From Lacipirellula limnantheis (lineage in GTDB: Bacteria; Planctomycetota; Planctomycetia; Pirellulales; Lacipirellulaceae): 64,000 nt of DNA. The position numbers and the translations under genes were made by a program. The stretch lies in assembly GCF_007746075.1 (NCBI RefSeq), contig NZ_CP036339.1, positions 3,625,786 to 3,689,785 on the forward strand, written 5' to 3'. The notes beneath the pieces were generated by a model. The model searched no databases and was not told where the DNA came from. It was given only the letters and a program-made list of their open reading frames with translations. Shown one piece after another: positions 52,552-62,443 of this stretch (within the stretch, counting starts at the first letter, position 1; every line of letters begins with the position of its first letter).

Positions 52552-54231
52552 ATGAGCTGCGTGGCCCGAGCTGAAAGAACGCCGATCGACGTGGCGACCG
52601 CAACGAATCGTGAGCGTCGACGACCGCAGCGCCTCGCTTTTCTTGTTGGCTGGTGGGCCTTACTGACAATCGCCACTGTCGTGATTTGGCTCACCGATCT
52701 TGCGCAAGACTACAAGAACGTCTCGCTACAGATTGCGTCGATGCTCGCCCTGGGAGGGCTTTCAATCTGGACGCTGCGCAGCAGCGGGTTGCCGTCGCCA
52801 CGGCGCTGGTGGGCCGCTGCCTTGGTGTGGACCCCCGTGTGGGCGATCTCGCCCTTCGGACCGGTGCAGTTGATCAACAATGGCAATACCGGCGTCGCCG
52901 ATTGGCGTTGGCGGTGGGCTCCTACCCACGACGAGACGCTGGAACGGGCCGTCGCCGCCTCGAGTGTGCTTCTTGATTGGAAGGAAACCGACCACGACTA
53001 TCCACGGTTTCTCGGCAATGGCTACTGGGCCGAAGTGAAGGGCGTCGACATTGAGGCCGACTGGAACGCCCACCCGCCGAAGCTCCTCTGGACGCAACCA
53101 ATCGGCGCCGGTTGGTCGGGCTTTGCGATCGTCGGCGACTACGCCGTTACGCAAGAGCAGCGCGGCGGTCAGGAGATGGTCGTCTGCTACGAATTGAAGT
53201 CTGGCAAAGTCGCCTGGTCGCACGCCGATGAGGCTCGTTGGGATCCCTCGGGTCCAGGCGCGCTTGGCGGCGTCGGACCTCGAGCGACCCCCACCATTCA
53301 CAATGGCCGCGTCTATTCCCACGGCGCCACCGGCATTCTGAATTGCATCGATGCCAGCAAGGGCAAAGTAATTTGGACGCACGACACGCTGGCGGAGTTC
53401 GGCGCCGAGAATATCAGCTGGGGCAAGTCGGATTCGCCGCTAATCGTCGACGACAACGTCGTCATCAGCGTTGGCGGCCCCGACGAGAAATCGCTCGTTG
53501 CGTTCAAGCGCGAAACGGGCGAAGTCGCCTGGACCGCGGGCTCTCATCGTTCGTCGTATGCGTCGCCGGTGCTCGCCGACATTGGCGGCGTACGCCAGAT
53601 TCTGGTCGTGAATGAGAATTTCCTCACCGCGCACGACGCGGCGACGGGCGCCGTCCTTTGGGAGCACCCCTGGGATGGCGACAGCAACGGCAACGCCTCG
53701 GCCTCACAACCGGTCCCCGTCGGAGGTGATCGCATCTTCCTTTCAAAAGGTTACGGCATTCAGTCGCAGCTACTGCAGGTGACGCGCATTGCACCCAACG
53801 CCGCTGCTTCAGAGAAAGCTGACGGCGATGCTGAGAAATGGTCGACTGAGGTCATTTGGTCGAAGCCAGTGCTCCGTACGAAATTCGGCAACGTCGTCAT
53901 CCGCGACGGGGTCTTGTACGGGATCGACGACATCGACATGGATGCTGCCGATTTGGAGACGGGCAAGCGCTACTGGAAGAAGCGGCGCCGCCCTGATCTC
54001 GGCCACGGCCAAATCATGCTCGTCGGCGACAAGATACTCGTGATCAGCGAGTCGGGCGAGCTAGTGCTAATCGCCGCCGATTCTGACAAGTACCGCGAAC
54101 TTGCCAAGCTGCAGGCGATCGAAGGAGTCACCTGGAACAACCCCGCCCTATCAGGCAAGTACCTGTTGGTTCGCAATGCCGAGGAAGCTGCTTGCTTCGA
54201 ACTCCCCCTCGCCCCGACGCCAACTCTCTAG
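52552..54231 (+). CDS. PQQ-like beta-propeller protein with N-terminal membrane helices
   Basis: A 559-residue protein using ATG 52552 (MSCVARAERTP). After about 30 cytoplasmic residues come two or three hydrophobic segments (LAFLVGWWALLTIATVVIWL; VSLQIASMLALGGLSIW; WWAAALVWTPVWAI). The remainder (about 145-555) is an exported PQQ-type eight-bladed-like propeller with repeats such as VVCYELKSGKVAWSH, GILNCIDASKGKVIWTHDT, VAFKRETGEVAWTAGSH and FLTAHDAATGAVLWEH. No quinoprotein catalytic residues could be assigned. Members of this planctomycete type are mostly of unknown function, possibly protein-assembly or binding scaffolds. Monocistronic. Confidence 0.8.
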   Translation: MSCVARAERTPIDVATATNRERRRPQRLAFLVGWWALLTIATVVIWLTDLAQDYKNVSLQIASMLALGGLSIWTLRSSGLPSPRRWWAAALVWTPVWAISPFGPVQLINNGNTGVADWRWRWAPTHDETLERAVAASSVLLDWKETDHDYPRFLGNGYWAEVKGVDIEADWNAHPPKLLWTQPIGAGWSGFAIVGDYAVTQEQRGGQEMVVCYELKSGKVAWSHADEARWDPSGPGALGGVGPRATPTIHNGRVYSHGATGILNCIDASKGKVIWTHDTLAEFGAENISWGKSDSPLIVDDNVVISVGGPDEKSLVAFKRETGEVAWTAGSHRSSYASPVLADIGGVRQILVVNENFLTAHDAATGAVLWEHPWDGDSNGNASASQPVPVGGDRIFLSKGYGIQSQLLQVTRIAPNAAASEKADGDAEKWSTEVIWSKPVLRTKFGNVVIRDGVLYGIDDIDMDAADLETGKRYWKKRRRPDLGHGQIMLVGDKILVISESGELVLIAADSDKYRELAKLQAIEGVTWNNPALSGKYLLVRNAEEAACFELPLAPTPTL

Positions 54232-54268
54232 TTGCGCGCGTCAACGAGTCGTCAAAACCACGCATTCT

Positions 54269-56905
54269 TCACGGCATGGCCGATGCCGCCATGTCGATTT
54301 CGACATGGGCGTTGAGTGCATCCCGATCGAGCCTCGCCTCCGCGCGCAGTCCTCGAAACCAGGTGAGCAGCGGCAACTGAAAATCGTCCGGAGCCGCCGT
54401 GAGCATGAACCGGTTTTGCGGCCGAATTGCCGACGACGTCCACATTGGCTCGCCTCCGGTCACGTCGACGAGTTCGTATTTCCCTCCGAGCGGGCAAACA
54501 AACTTGCCGTCCATCAGCGTTTCGGCGATGGCCTGGCACTCGGAACGAGGCACGTTGAGCTGATTCGCCAGCGTGTTCATTAGTCGAGAAGCAGCAACCG
54601 ACGTTTCGCGAGCGCGCATGTAACCGAAGGCATTGACTGCGGCGGCAAGTTGTTTGTCGGTAAGGTCAGCCACATCAATCCATAGTTGACCAGGATGTTC
54701 GACTGGGACCATCCGTAATTGCGGCAGGACCTCGCGCACTAAATCAGGCTTGAAGCTGATCAGTAAGAAGTCATCGCGCTTCGCCTGCCAAGTCGATTGC
54801 GCGCCCGGTATTGGTTGTTCGCCTTGAGCGAGCGCCTCACCAGTGAAAAGCGTCAGGAGGCCCGGCTTCGGCCACGCCCCCACATACATCCGCACGAGCT
54901 CTGCCGGCGCGGCTCCCGCGCCGATGCTGCCGTTGTCAACGACCAGGGGCGTGCGGAAATCGCGAACGCCCAGAAACAAGTGGTTTGGTTCGCCTGCATT
55001 CGCGCCAAAGGGCAGCGGCGAATCAAGAACGGCTTCCGCGCTCACGACGTTTCCTACGACCGGAGCGAGCCGCTCGCCGCTCGGCGGGCCGAATGTCGTC
55101 GGCAGCCGACCCAGCTTCACGTCGCTCAGCGGCGTCGCCCAGACCTCGGCGACTAACGTCTCCCCGCCGGTCGTCGGGCGCCGCTCGATAGCGACTCCAA
55201 TGGGGGGCAGCTGAGCGATCTCCTGACCGAAGCGTTCGGCAAAGTCGCGATAAGCGGCGGCTTCGACGGCCGTCACCGACGTCACTTCAACTTCGGCCGC
55301 GGGGCGGAACAACCCTGGTCGGCCGCGCAAGGAATCCGAAGCGGTCCGATCGAGTACGACCAGTTGCGAACCATCGCTGCGCTGACCGAAGCCCGCCGGC
55401 AGCAATCCCGCAGCAATGAGCTGCTCGACCGTGGTTGCCTCGACGCCCTCGGCTTTCGCTTCGAGCTGGGCGAGCTCCAGCAGTTTTACTTCCCGCGCCG
55501 AGCGTGCCCGACGTTGCGATTCGATCCAAATCGCGGGACTGGTGAGCGACTTGAAGAACTCAGGGGAGATGTATGCGAAAATCGCGTCGTCGCGACTAAC
55601 CGGCATCTGCTTGCGAACGCCAAGAAAGCCGGCCGAGGCGCCGAGCGAGCCTTCGCCTTGTCCGGCCAGCAGAAATCGTTGAACCAAACGTTCCGAGGTC
55701 GTCACCAAATGAAAGTCGCCGTCCTGCACGTAGTACGAACGCACTTCGCCGCCGGGCGTGGCGACGAGCGATACGTCCCGTTCAGCGATCTTCACCGTCG
55801 ACTCGGCGGCGTCGGGATAGTTTTTGAGCGCCTGACGACGCTGCGTCATCAAATCGTTTGCCAAGAGCGGATTGGCCTTCGCTTGGAACAGAATGCCAAC
55901 GGCGGCGCCCTGCGGCATGTAGGGATCGAGGCCGATCATCGCGACGTCGGCGATTACCTGCGGGCCGAGAATTTTCGCGAGGGCATTTTCGCGAAGCGAT
56001 AGTTGCTGTTCGAGACGCTGCGTCGATGCTCGATCGATGCCGCGCCGTAGCAACATGTTGCCGAGGTCGCCTTGCCATTTCTTGCTGAGGTCGCGAAACC
56101 AGAGGTAGTTCGTGAAATTGCCAAAGCGGAGATAGAAGCACTCGACCGGTACGTGCAGAGCCATCGGCTCGATGCCAACGCCCTTGAGATCAGCGTCTGG
56201 CTCGGGCAGGTTGAACCAGGGCAACGGCGCCGGCAGGGGCATCGGTTGGCCCGCGCCGGCGAGGGGGGCGGCAAGCAGCTGCTGGTCGAGCGTCAGCTGG
56301 TGCGATTCGGAATTAAACAACTCGTCCCAAACGGTCTTCTTTGGCGTCAGTCCGGCCAGGAACCCGCCGGTTGGCTCCGGCAGCGTTTTTCCGAGGCGGC
56401 GCGACAAATTCGCCGCCAAGAAGTTTTCGACCACTGGGGGAAATTGGGGAGTCGCCCGCAGACTCTTCCAACGGTTCGCGTATTGCTGCCACCACTGGTC
56501 GAGCAGGACCTGATGCGCCTGCGGATTCGTCTGCGGCGCGACGCGGATCCGCTGCTCGGTCGGGGCGAACGTTTCCAGTTCGAACGGCTGATCGCCGCGG
56601 AAGAGAAAATAGATCGTCACGCTCCGGGGCGCATCAATGTCGAGCAATCGACGCAACAGCCGCCGCGCGGGCTCCTCCTTGATCACCGGATAAAGGACGC
56701 GGCCGTCGGGCGACGCTACCGTGAAGCGTTCGTCCTCCAGTGGCGCCGCGGGGCCCGCGGAGGCCACCGTCGCCGTCACGCGCCCGACGCCGAAAGGCTG
56801 GCCCGCGTAGACCTCGACGTCCAAGGCATACGCCACGTCCGAAATCAGCAGTAACCAGCAAAGCGCCGCCGAGCCGACCCGCGCGAATTGAATAAGTCTC
56901 ACCAT
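54269..56905 (-). CDS. large exported protein of unknown function
   Basis: An 878-residue protein; ATG 56903-56905 (MVRLIQFARVGSAALCWLLLI) opens the signal peptide, while the longer frame starts with TTG. The mature part begins LDVEVYAGQPFGVGRVTATV. Notable stretches are ECFYLRFGNFTNYLWFRDLSKKWQGDL, VSLVATPGGEVRSYYVQDGDFHLVTTSERLVQRFL, DDAIFAYISPEFFKSLTSPAIWIE, and a C-terminal CPLGGKYELVDVTGG. This pattern (a DUF-like planctomycete secreted protein with STSERLV and FAYLSPEFF phrases) recurs in the phylum but has no assigned function. The gene is divergent from the ABC transport operon and ends 37 bases after the convergent PQQ-like gene. Confidence 0.75.
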   Translation of the reverse strand: MVRLIQFARVGSAALCWLLLISDVAYALDVEVYAGQPFGVGRVTATVASAGPAAPLEDERFTVASPDGRVLYPVIKEEPARRLLRRLLDIDAPRSVTIYFLFRGDQPFELETFAPTEQRIRVAPQTNPQAHQVLLDQWWQQYANRWKSLRATPQFPPVVENFLAANLSRRLGKTLPEPTGGFLAGLTPKKTVWDELFNSESHQLTLDQQLLAAPLAGAGQPMPLPAPLPWFNLPEPDADLKGVGIEPMALHVPVECFYLRFGNFTNYLWFRDLSKKWQGDLGNMLLRRGIDRASTQRLEQQLSLRENALAKILGPQVIADVAMIGLDPYMPQGAAVGILFQAKANPLLANDLMTQRRQALKNYPDAAESTVKIAERDVSLVATPGGEVRSYYVQDGDFHLVTTSERLVQRFLLAGQGEGSLGASAGFLGVRKQMPVSRDDAIFAYISPEFFKSLTSPAIWIESQRRARSAREVKLLELAQLEAKAEGVEATTVEQLIAAGLLPAGFGQRSDGSQLVVLDRTASDSLRGRPGLFRPAAEVEVTSVTAVEAAAYRDFAERFGQEIAQLPPIGVAIERRPTTGGETLVAEVWATPLSDVKLGRLPTTFGPPSGERLAPVVGNVVSAEAVLDSPLPFGANAGEPNHLFLGVRDFRTPLVVDNGSIGAGAAPAELVRMYVGAWPKPGLLTLFTGEALAQGEQPIPGAQSTWQAKRDDFLLISFKPDLVREVLPQLRMVPVEHPGQLWIDVADLTDKQLAAAVNAFGYMRARETSVAASRLMNTLANQLNVPRSECQAIAETLMDGKFVCPLGGKYELVDVTGGEPMWTSSAIRPQNRFMLTAAPDDFQLPLLTWFRGLRAEARLDRDALNAHVEIDMAASAMP

Positions 56906-56974
56906 TTTCTCGTCAAGCTTTCTGCGGCGTGGGCGAAGAATGCCTACATTGAGCGCCAATGTTGTTCGGCAGAT

Positions 56975-56983
56975 TGGTATTAT
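56975..56983 (+). promoter_or_regulatory. possible extended -10 promoter of the ABC operon
   Basis: TGGTATTAT at 56975-56983 has the TGn extension one base before TATTAT. No good -35 element is seen at 17 bases. The expected start would be about 140 bases before the first gene at 57133. Confidence 0.3.
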
Positions 56984-57132
56984 GTTACCGGAAGCGACTT
57001 AGGATTAGGCACATTTTCGCCGGCCGGGTCAACTTCGCGAGAAGACCGACCGCACCCTTCGAAAGACGCCGGAACGACGCATCAGATTCCGCAACTTGCA
57101 AGCGTGCAACAGATTCTGTCAGAATTGCTCGT

Positions 57133-57447
57133 ATGATTCGGACCCGACTCTCAATTCGCGGATTGGCACTGCTGGTCACGGCAGCTGCCGTCATCTTCGC
57201 CGTGGCTTCGCAGCCGGCCGCCGTGCTGGGGTTGGGAGCCGGGGCTCTCAGCGTGCCGCTGGCTCTCCTCGTCCAAGCAGGATTTTTCGCATTGGGCGGC
57301 GCCTTTGGGCGCTGGCTCGGGCCAATTGACGTCGTCGCACGCACCAGCCGCGGCGGGATCGAGTATTCGTCCCTGGCACGGACGGCCGGGAGGCGGCAGG
57401 AGATCGGCGCCGAGACGGCGGACGTGCAACGCGGGGACGGACGTTGA
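57133..57447 (+). CDS. small membrane protein, first gene of the ABC operon
   Basis: A 104-residue protein from ATG 57133. Two hydrophobic segments are visible (GLALLVTAAAVIFAVASQPAAVLGLGAGAL and LALLVQAGFFALGGAFGRWL), followed by a soluble polar tail (ARTSRGGIEYSSLARTAGRRQEIG). No domain is recognised. It lies 11 bases before the 767-residue protein gene, so the two are probably co-transcribed with the ATPase and permease genes. Confidence 0.6.
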   Translation: MIRTRLSIRGLALLVTAAAVIFAVASQPAAVLGLGAGALSVPLALLVQAGFFALGGAFGRWLGPIDVVARTSRGGIEYSSLARTAGRRQEIGAETADVQRGDGR

Positions 57448-57458
57448 ACAGGAGATTG

Positions 57459-59762
57459 ATGAATCACTGGTGCGCGCTCGCGGCGATAGGATTGGCGGCC
57501 CTAGGCGCCGCGCCTAGCGCACTCGCACAGACAGGTTTCCAACCGCGGCAAGTTCCTAACGTTCCGATGCAGGCCAACTTCCTCGCGCGAGGACCGCGAG
57601 GTGAGGTCGTCATTGCCAGTACGAGCGAAGGACTAACTGTGCCGGTCGGAACCAATGGACCAGAATACTCGCGCCGGAATGGTCTGCAGTTAAGCGTCAA
57701 GTCGGAATGGCCCGGGCAATACGGGTACCATCCCGTCAGCGTCACGGTCCGCGCTGAGAAACCGGCGGCGAGCGATCGCACGCTGGAATTCCGCTTCACG
57801 GTGGGTGATTGGAATTTCGCCAGCAATGGCGTCAAGGCGCGGCAGCGATTCGTCTTGGAGCAGGGGCAGACCAAGGCCACGCTTCAACTCCTCGTTCCAC
57901 AACTTACTAATTGGCAGCGGAGCCAGTGGGAACTCTACGTCGACGGGTCCCGTGATGACGAGTTCACGGTGAGCCAGGTCGATGTGGGCAGTTTGCGGTT
58001 CAACATGGCCAACAACCCCGCCGACGTCGCCGCGGTAGGAGTCATGCTGACCGACTCGCAGCGTTATGCAGTCACCGCCGATTTGGGGTTGGCGTATAGC
58101 AACGGCTCGGCGCTGTTTCAGGAAATGGCCCCAACGGAGTTGCCGACTGATTGGCTCGCCTACAGCTCGCTGAACGTGGTGGTCTTGCCGGCGAATCGAT
58201 TACCGGAACTGATCGAGCGGCATCCCGTTCAGGCCCGCGCGCTTCTGCGCTGGGTGGCCACGGGTGGAAATCTGTGGCTCATCGGCGCTGGCCGACAATG
58301 GGAGGAACTGGCCGCGGTCGAGCAATCGCTGAGCACCCGCGACGTGCGTCCCTTGAACGCAGCGGAAGATCGCGCTGATGTTGCCTCGGGCGAAAAGGAC
58401 GCTGCGTCCGACGACAACCGGACGCTGCCGCCCACGTGGCGCTTCGCTCCGCTGGACAACCGAGCGCTGGAACCCGCCGAGGGCGCGCTGGTCCTCGCGG
58501 GATATCCCGTCGACGAAGCGGTGGCGACGAAGGAGAGACTCAAGCCGACGCCCAAACCGCGGCCCGATGACGTCAGCGCGATAGATGCATCCGTCCCTGC
58601 GTGGGGGCCTAATGATGGCAATCTGCCGAAGACGTCCGCGGATTGGTTCGCCGTCCGTGGGTGGGGGATGGGAGCGATCACGGCGTTCAGACGGGATCTG
58701 CACAGTGCAAGCGAGCGAGATAACCAGAAAGCGGCGAACGTCATTTCGCAATCGTTGCTTGCACCGCGTCAGCAGTGGGGGGGCCGCTTTGGCAGCGTCC
58801 CCAACGATTCCAACGTCGACTTCAACAATTGGCTCATCCCCGGCGTCGGCATGGCGCCCGTCGGCAGCTTTCAAGTCCTCATCACGCTGTTCGCGCTGGG
58901 AATCGGTCCGCTGACCTATTGGTTCCTCCGCCGCATGGGCAAGCTGCCGATGCTGGTGGCCATCGTGCCGGCCGCGGCAATCCTGACGACGCTGTCGCTG
59001 TTCGCCTACGGCGTCTTGATTGACGGCGTCGCCGCACGAGTGCGAGGTCGCAGCGTAACGGTTCTCGATCAGCGCACCGGCGAATGCGCTGCCTGGGGAC
59101 GCTATTCGTATTACGCCGGTATCGCGCCGCGCGGCGGCATCGCGGTTCCGCCCGACCAGGCGATGTTCCCCATCCTGCCAAATTGGTCGCCAATTTTTGG
59201 CTTTGGCGGGCGGTCGTCGATGACCGAACGCGAAGTCGTCTGGGACGACCAGCAGCGACTCACCCGGGGCTGGCTCGCTTCGCGCACGCCCACGCAGTAC
59301 CACGCGATCGCCGCACGAAAATCTGACAAACGCCTCGATCTTCGCGTGACCGCCGAGGGGCTGAGGCTCACGAACCGGCTTGGCGCCGAACTTGTCGGGG
59401 CGGCAGTGCAAGATCACGACGGAAGCTTTTATTGGTGCGAGACGTTGCCTGCCGACAAAGGCGTCATCGTCCCTCCGCTACAGCAGAACCAAGTGGCCTC
59501 GAGAGTGCGGCGCCTTTTCACGGAGAACCTGCCTGAGCTCCCTGCTGGCGACGATGGCCGCCGTAACAGCAGCGGCTACTACAGCTTTGCCGTCTCCGAT
59601 AGCTTGATGGAGGGACGACTCGGCGCCATCAACTCGCCGCAAGTCACCGGTTGGGGGCCAGGTCGCTATATCGCGTTCACTGCGACCGCCATCGAACTGA
59701 CTCCCGGCGTCGACGGCATCGATGAGTCAGACAGCTTCCATGTGATCGAAGGGAGCTGGTAA
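57459..59762 (+). CDS. ABC-transport-associated exported/membrane protein of unknown function
   Basis: A 767-residue protein; ATG 57459 follows AGGAG at 57450-57454 (a TTG at 57444 is an alternative). A signal peptide ends near ALAQT. Residues 70-190 look like a beta-sandwich. Residues 195-280 (LNVVVLPANRLPELI...RALLRWVATGGNLWLIG) resemble the glutamine-amidotransferase-like fold seen in proteins tied to ABC-2 systems. Two membrane helices lie at about 465-530 (VLITLFALGIGPLTYWFLRRMGKLPMLVAIVPAAAILTTLSLFAYGVL). A soluble C-terminal domain follows. It precedes the ATPase gene by 2 bases. A role as a partner of the transporter is inferred from this arrangement. Confidence 0.7.
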   Translation: MNHWCALAAIGLAALGAAPSALAQTGFQPRQVPNVPMQANFLARGPRGEVVIASTSEGLTVPVGTNGPEYSRRNGLQLSVKSEWPGQYGYHPVSVTVRAEKPAASDRTLEFRFTVGDWNFASNGVKARQRFVLEQGQTKATLQLLVPQLTNWQRSQWELYVDGSRDDEFTVSQVDVGSLRFNMANNPADVAAVGVMLTDSQRYAVTADLGLAYSNGSALFQEMAPTELPTDWLAYSSLNVVVLPANRLPELIERHPVQARALLRWVATGGNLWLIGAGRQWEELAAVEQSLSTRDVRPLNAAEDRADVASGEKDAASDDNRTLPPTWRFAPLDNRALEPAEGALVLAGYPVDEAVATKERLKPTPKPRPDDVSAIDASVPAWGPNDGNLPKTSADWFAVRGWGMGAITAFRRDLHSASERDNQKAANVISQSLLAPRQQWGGRFGSVPNDSNVDFNNWLIPGVGMAPVGSFQVLITLFALGIGPLTYWFLRRMGKLPMLVAIVPAAAILTTLSLFAYGVLIDGVAARVRGRSVTVLDQRTGECAAWGRYSYYAGIAPRGGIAVPPDQAMFPILPNWSPIFGFGGRSSMTEREVVWDDQQRLTRGWLASRTPTQYHAIAARKSDKRLDLRVTAEGLRLTNRLGAELVGAAVQDHDGSFYWCETLPADKGVIVPPLQQNQVASRVRRLFTENLPELPAGDDGRRNSSGYYSFAVSDSLMEGRLGAINSPQVTGWGPGRYIAFTATAIELTPGVDGIDESDSFHVIEGSW

Positions 59763-59764
59763 CG

Positions 59765-60712
59765 ATGTACATGCCCCGCCGTCCGCTCATTGAAGTGCGT
59801 GAATTGCACCGCTACTTCGGCCCGACCAAGGCCGTCGTCGACATGAGCTTCGAGGTCTATGCCGGCGAAGTCTTCGGGTATATCGGACCCAACGGCGCTG
59901 GCAAGACGACCAGCATGCGGATTATCTCGACGCTCGACGAGCCAACCTACGGCGACGCGTTGGTCGACGGCTTTTCGGTCGTCGACGACCCCGATCGCGT
60001 CCGCCGCCGGCTCGGCTTCATGCCCGACTATTTCGGCACGTATCAGAACATGAACGTCGTCGAGTATCTCGATTTCTTCGCTCGGGCCTACGGACTGCGC
60101 AGCTACGAGCGCAAGCGAGCGATCGAATACGCCATGGAGTTCACCCTGCTTGAACAGCTTGCGGAGAAGCCGATCAACGGCCTTTCCAAAGGGATGAAGC
60201 AGCGGTTGGCGCTCGGGCGCACCATGATCCACGATCCGGCCGTGCTCATTCTCGACGAGCCCGCCGCGGGTCTCGATCCGCGGGCGCGCATCGAACTGCG
60301 AGAAATGATCGGCCGCTTGGCGGCTGACGGGAAGTCGGTGCTTATCAGCTCGCATATCCTTACCGAACTGGCGGAAATGTGCCATCGCGTGGGGATCATC
60401 GAACAGGGGCAGCTACTCGCCGTCGGCACCGTCGAGGAGATCAGCAATCAAACGGAAACGCGCAGCGAGGTGCGCTTGCGAGTCCTCGGCGAGCCCGACG
60501 GAATGATGCAATATCTCCGCGTGCGCGACGACGTGAGCGACATTGCGTTTCGTAACGGGCAGGTGATCCTCACCCATGCGGGCGGGCCGGCGGAGCAAGC
60601 CGCGTTGCTCCGCCAGATCATCGAGGCCAATTTTCAGGTTGTCGAGTTCGCCAGCAAGACCAAGAGCTTGGAGGACGTCTTCATGCATGTCACTGAGGGA
60701 AGGGTGCAATGA
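59765..60712 (+). CDS. ABC-2-type transporter ATPase
   Basis: A 315-residue ATP-binding subunit. Walker A GPNGAGKT is at 41-48. The signature is NGLSKGMKQRLALGRTM, and Walker B plus D-loop read AVLILDEPAAGLDPRARIEL, followed by the switch His in LISSHILTEL. The C-terminal about 85 residues (RSEVRLRVLGEPDGMM...FMHVTEGRVQ) are the usual accessory domain of CcmA/DrrA-like proteins. The ATG overlaps no gene, but the 2-base gap before it and the 4-base overlap with the permease gene after it show a tight operon. The substrate is unknown. Confidence 0.95.
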   Translation: MYMPRRPLIEVRELHRYFGPTKAVVDMSFEVYAGEVFGYIGPNGAGKTTSMRIISTLDEPTYGDALVDGFSVVDDPDRVRRRLGFMPDYFGTYQNMNVVEYLDFFARAYGLRSYERKRAIEYAMEFTLLEQLAEKPINGLSKGMKQRLALGRTMIHDPAVLILDEPAAGLDPRARIELREMIGRLAADGKSVLISSHILTELAEMCHRVGIIEQGQLLAVGTVEEISNQTETRSEVRLRVLGEPDGMMQYLRVRDDVSDIAFRNGQVILTHAGGPAEQAALLRQIIEANFQVVEFASKTKSLEDVFMHVTEGRVQ

Positions 60713-62415
60713 CCTCGGTTCCTCCGACCGCGCTCAACGAGGCAACGTCGATTCATCCGCCAACTCGGACGGCGGAAGCGAGTTGGCTGCGCGCATGGAA
60801 CTGGACCGAGGCCCGACTTGCCGCACTCGCGGAGCGAGCGAATCCAATTCTCGTCAAGGAGACTCGGCAAGCCCTCAAAAGCCGGCAGTTCATCATCACG
60901 TTTATGATCGTGCTGTTATTCTGCTGGATCGTCAGTTTCGTCGGCATCGCGATCGTCGGCCCGCAAATCTATTACGCCGCCGCCGGCCCCGGCATGCTGG
61001 CGGCCTACTACACGATCCTCATCATCCCGCTGACGCTCGTCGTGCCGTTCACCGCCTTTCGTTCGCTAGCGGCCGAGCAAGAGGAGAATACGTTCGATCT
61101 GCTGTCGATCACCACGCTCGGCTCCCGGCAGATTGTCACCGGGAAGTTGGCAAGCGCGCTCGTGCAAATGGTGGTTTATCTCTCGGCGGTGAGCCCCTGC
61201 ATCGCCTTCACGTTTCTGCTTCGCGGCGTCGACGCCATCACCGTCGGCATGTTGCTGGCCGTTGCCATGCTCGGATCGGTCGGTCTATCCATGATGGCGC
61301 TGCTCATTGGGGCCGCCGCGCGCGTTCGCACGACGCAGGTAGTGATCTCCGTCGCATTGGTGCTCTTGCTGGCGGGGGCCGGTGTGGCGCTTTGGTTCTT
61401 GGGAATCGGAATCATCAGCGACGGTTCGGCCATGTATCGTCAGGCCGAGTTCTGGCTGTTTGCCGTCGTCGTCATGTCGCTCTACGTCACGACGTTCGGG
61501 CTGCTTCATGCGGCGGCCGCCGCCCAGGTAGCGTTCGTGAGCGAGAATCGATCGACGCCGCTGCGGCGCTGGATGATGGCGCAACAGGCCTGCCTCTGCG
61601 GCTGGATGGCGGGACTGGTCTACGTCGTCCTTGGATCACCGGGAGCAAGCAGCAGCGGGTTCATGTCCGGCGTCGTGATCATCACCGCAACGCTCGGTTC
61701 CGGCTACTGGTTTCTGATGGGGGCGATGATGACCGGCGAGTGGCCCCATCTCTCGCGACGCGTCCAGCGCTCGCTTCCGACCAACGATGCCTGGCGTCCG
61801 TTCGTCAGCTTGATGAACCCCGGCCCCGGCGCCGGGTATCTGTTCGCCGTCGCGAACCTCACGATGCTCTTGATCGTGAGCTTGAGCGCCGCCGTGTGGG
61901 CCAATGCGACTGGCATGGCGGGCGGCGGCGGTCCCTCGCTTGAGGCCGCGTTCTATTACGCCATCTTTGCGTGGTCGTACGTCGTCGCCTTCCTCGGCTT
62001 CGGTCGACTAATCATCAATGCACTGCGGAAGTGGGTCTACGTCCCCATGACGGCCGCGTTCCTGATTCATGTCATTTTGCTGCTCTCTGCCATCGGCGTG
62101 CCGACCGTGATCCAAATGACGTCGCGCGAACTACGCAACAGCGGCTACACGCTATTGCAAATGCCGAACCCTGTCTGGACGCTCAGCGAACTTGCTAACC
62201 GCGGCGTCAATAGCGTTCAGGCCGACGTGCTGGTCCTCATCTTGCCGACGGCCGCGCTCATCGCCCTGCTTCTCAATTTGCGTTCCGTGGCGACCGAACT
62301 GATGCTGCAAAGGATTCCCGTGCCGGTGCGCATCATCGAGGACGAAGCCGAGTTGGAGGCAGCGGCGCCGCGCGGACCGCAAAGCCCCTGGGACCTCGAC
62401 GACGACCCGGCGTAG
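60709..62415 (+). CDS. ABC-2-type transporter permease
   Basis: A 568-residue integral membrane protein whose start overlaps the ATPase stop by 4 bases (ATGA). It begins with a cytoplasmic segment (NPILVKETRQALKSRQFIITF, the usual entry of this permease type) and has about ten to twelve hydrophobic segments, for example IVLLFCWIVSFVGIAIVGPQIYY, AAYYTILIIPLTLVVPFTAF and VVISVALVLLLAGAGVALWFLGIG. EENTFDLLSITTLGSRQIVTGKL after the second helix is a typical coupling region. A Pro/Glu-rich tail ends the protein. It is the fourth gene of the operon starting at 57133. Confidence 0.88.
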   Translation: MTSVPPTALNEATSIHPPTRTAEASWLRAWNWTEARLAALAERANPILVKETRQALKSRQFIITFMIVLLFCWIVSFVGIAIVGPQIYYAAAGPGMLAAYYTILIIPLTLVVPFTAFRSLAAEQEENTFDLLSITTLGSRQIVTGKLASALVQMVVYLSAVSPCIAFTFLLRGVDAITVGMLLAVAMLGSVGLSMMALLIGAAARVRTTQVVISVALVLLLAGAGVALWFLGIGIISDGSAMYRQAEFWLFAVVVMSLYVTTFGLLHAAAAAQVAFVSENRSTPLRRWMMAQQACLCGWMAGLVYVVLGSPGASSSGFMSGVVIITATLGSGYWFLMGAMMTGEWPHLSRRVQRSLPTNDAWRPFVSLMNPGPGAGYLFAVANLTMLLIVSLSAAVWANATGMAGGGGPSLEAAFYYAIFAWSYVVAFLGFGRLIINALRKWVYVPMTAAFLIHVILLLSAIGVPTVIQMTSRELRNSGYTLLQMPNPVWTLSELANRGVNSVQADVLVLILPTAALIALLLNLRSVATELMLQRIPVPVRIIEDEAELEAAAPRGPQSPWDLDDDPA

Positions 62416-62443
62416 CCTCGCTCCGACCCGAGTCGCGCAACAG

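Noticed and set aside
58200..59417. A 405-codon open frame on the minus strand
   Set aside because: Antisense to the 767-residue operon protein; composition is typical of a G+C-driven shadow.
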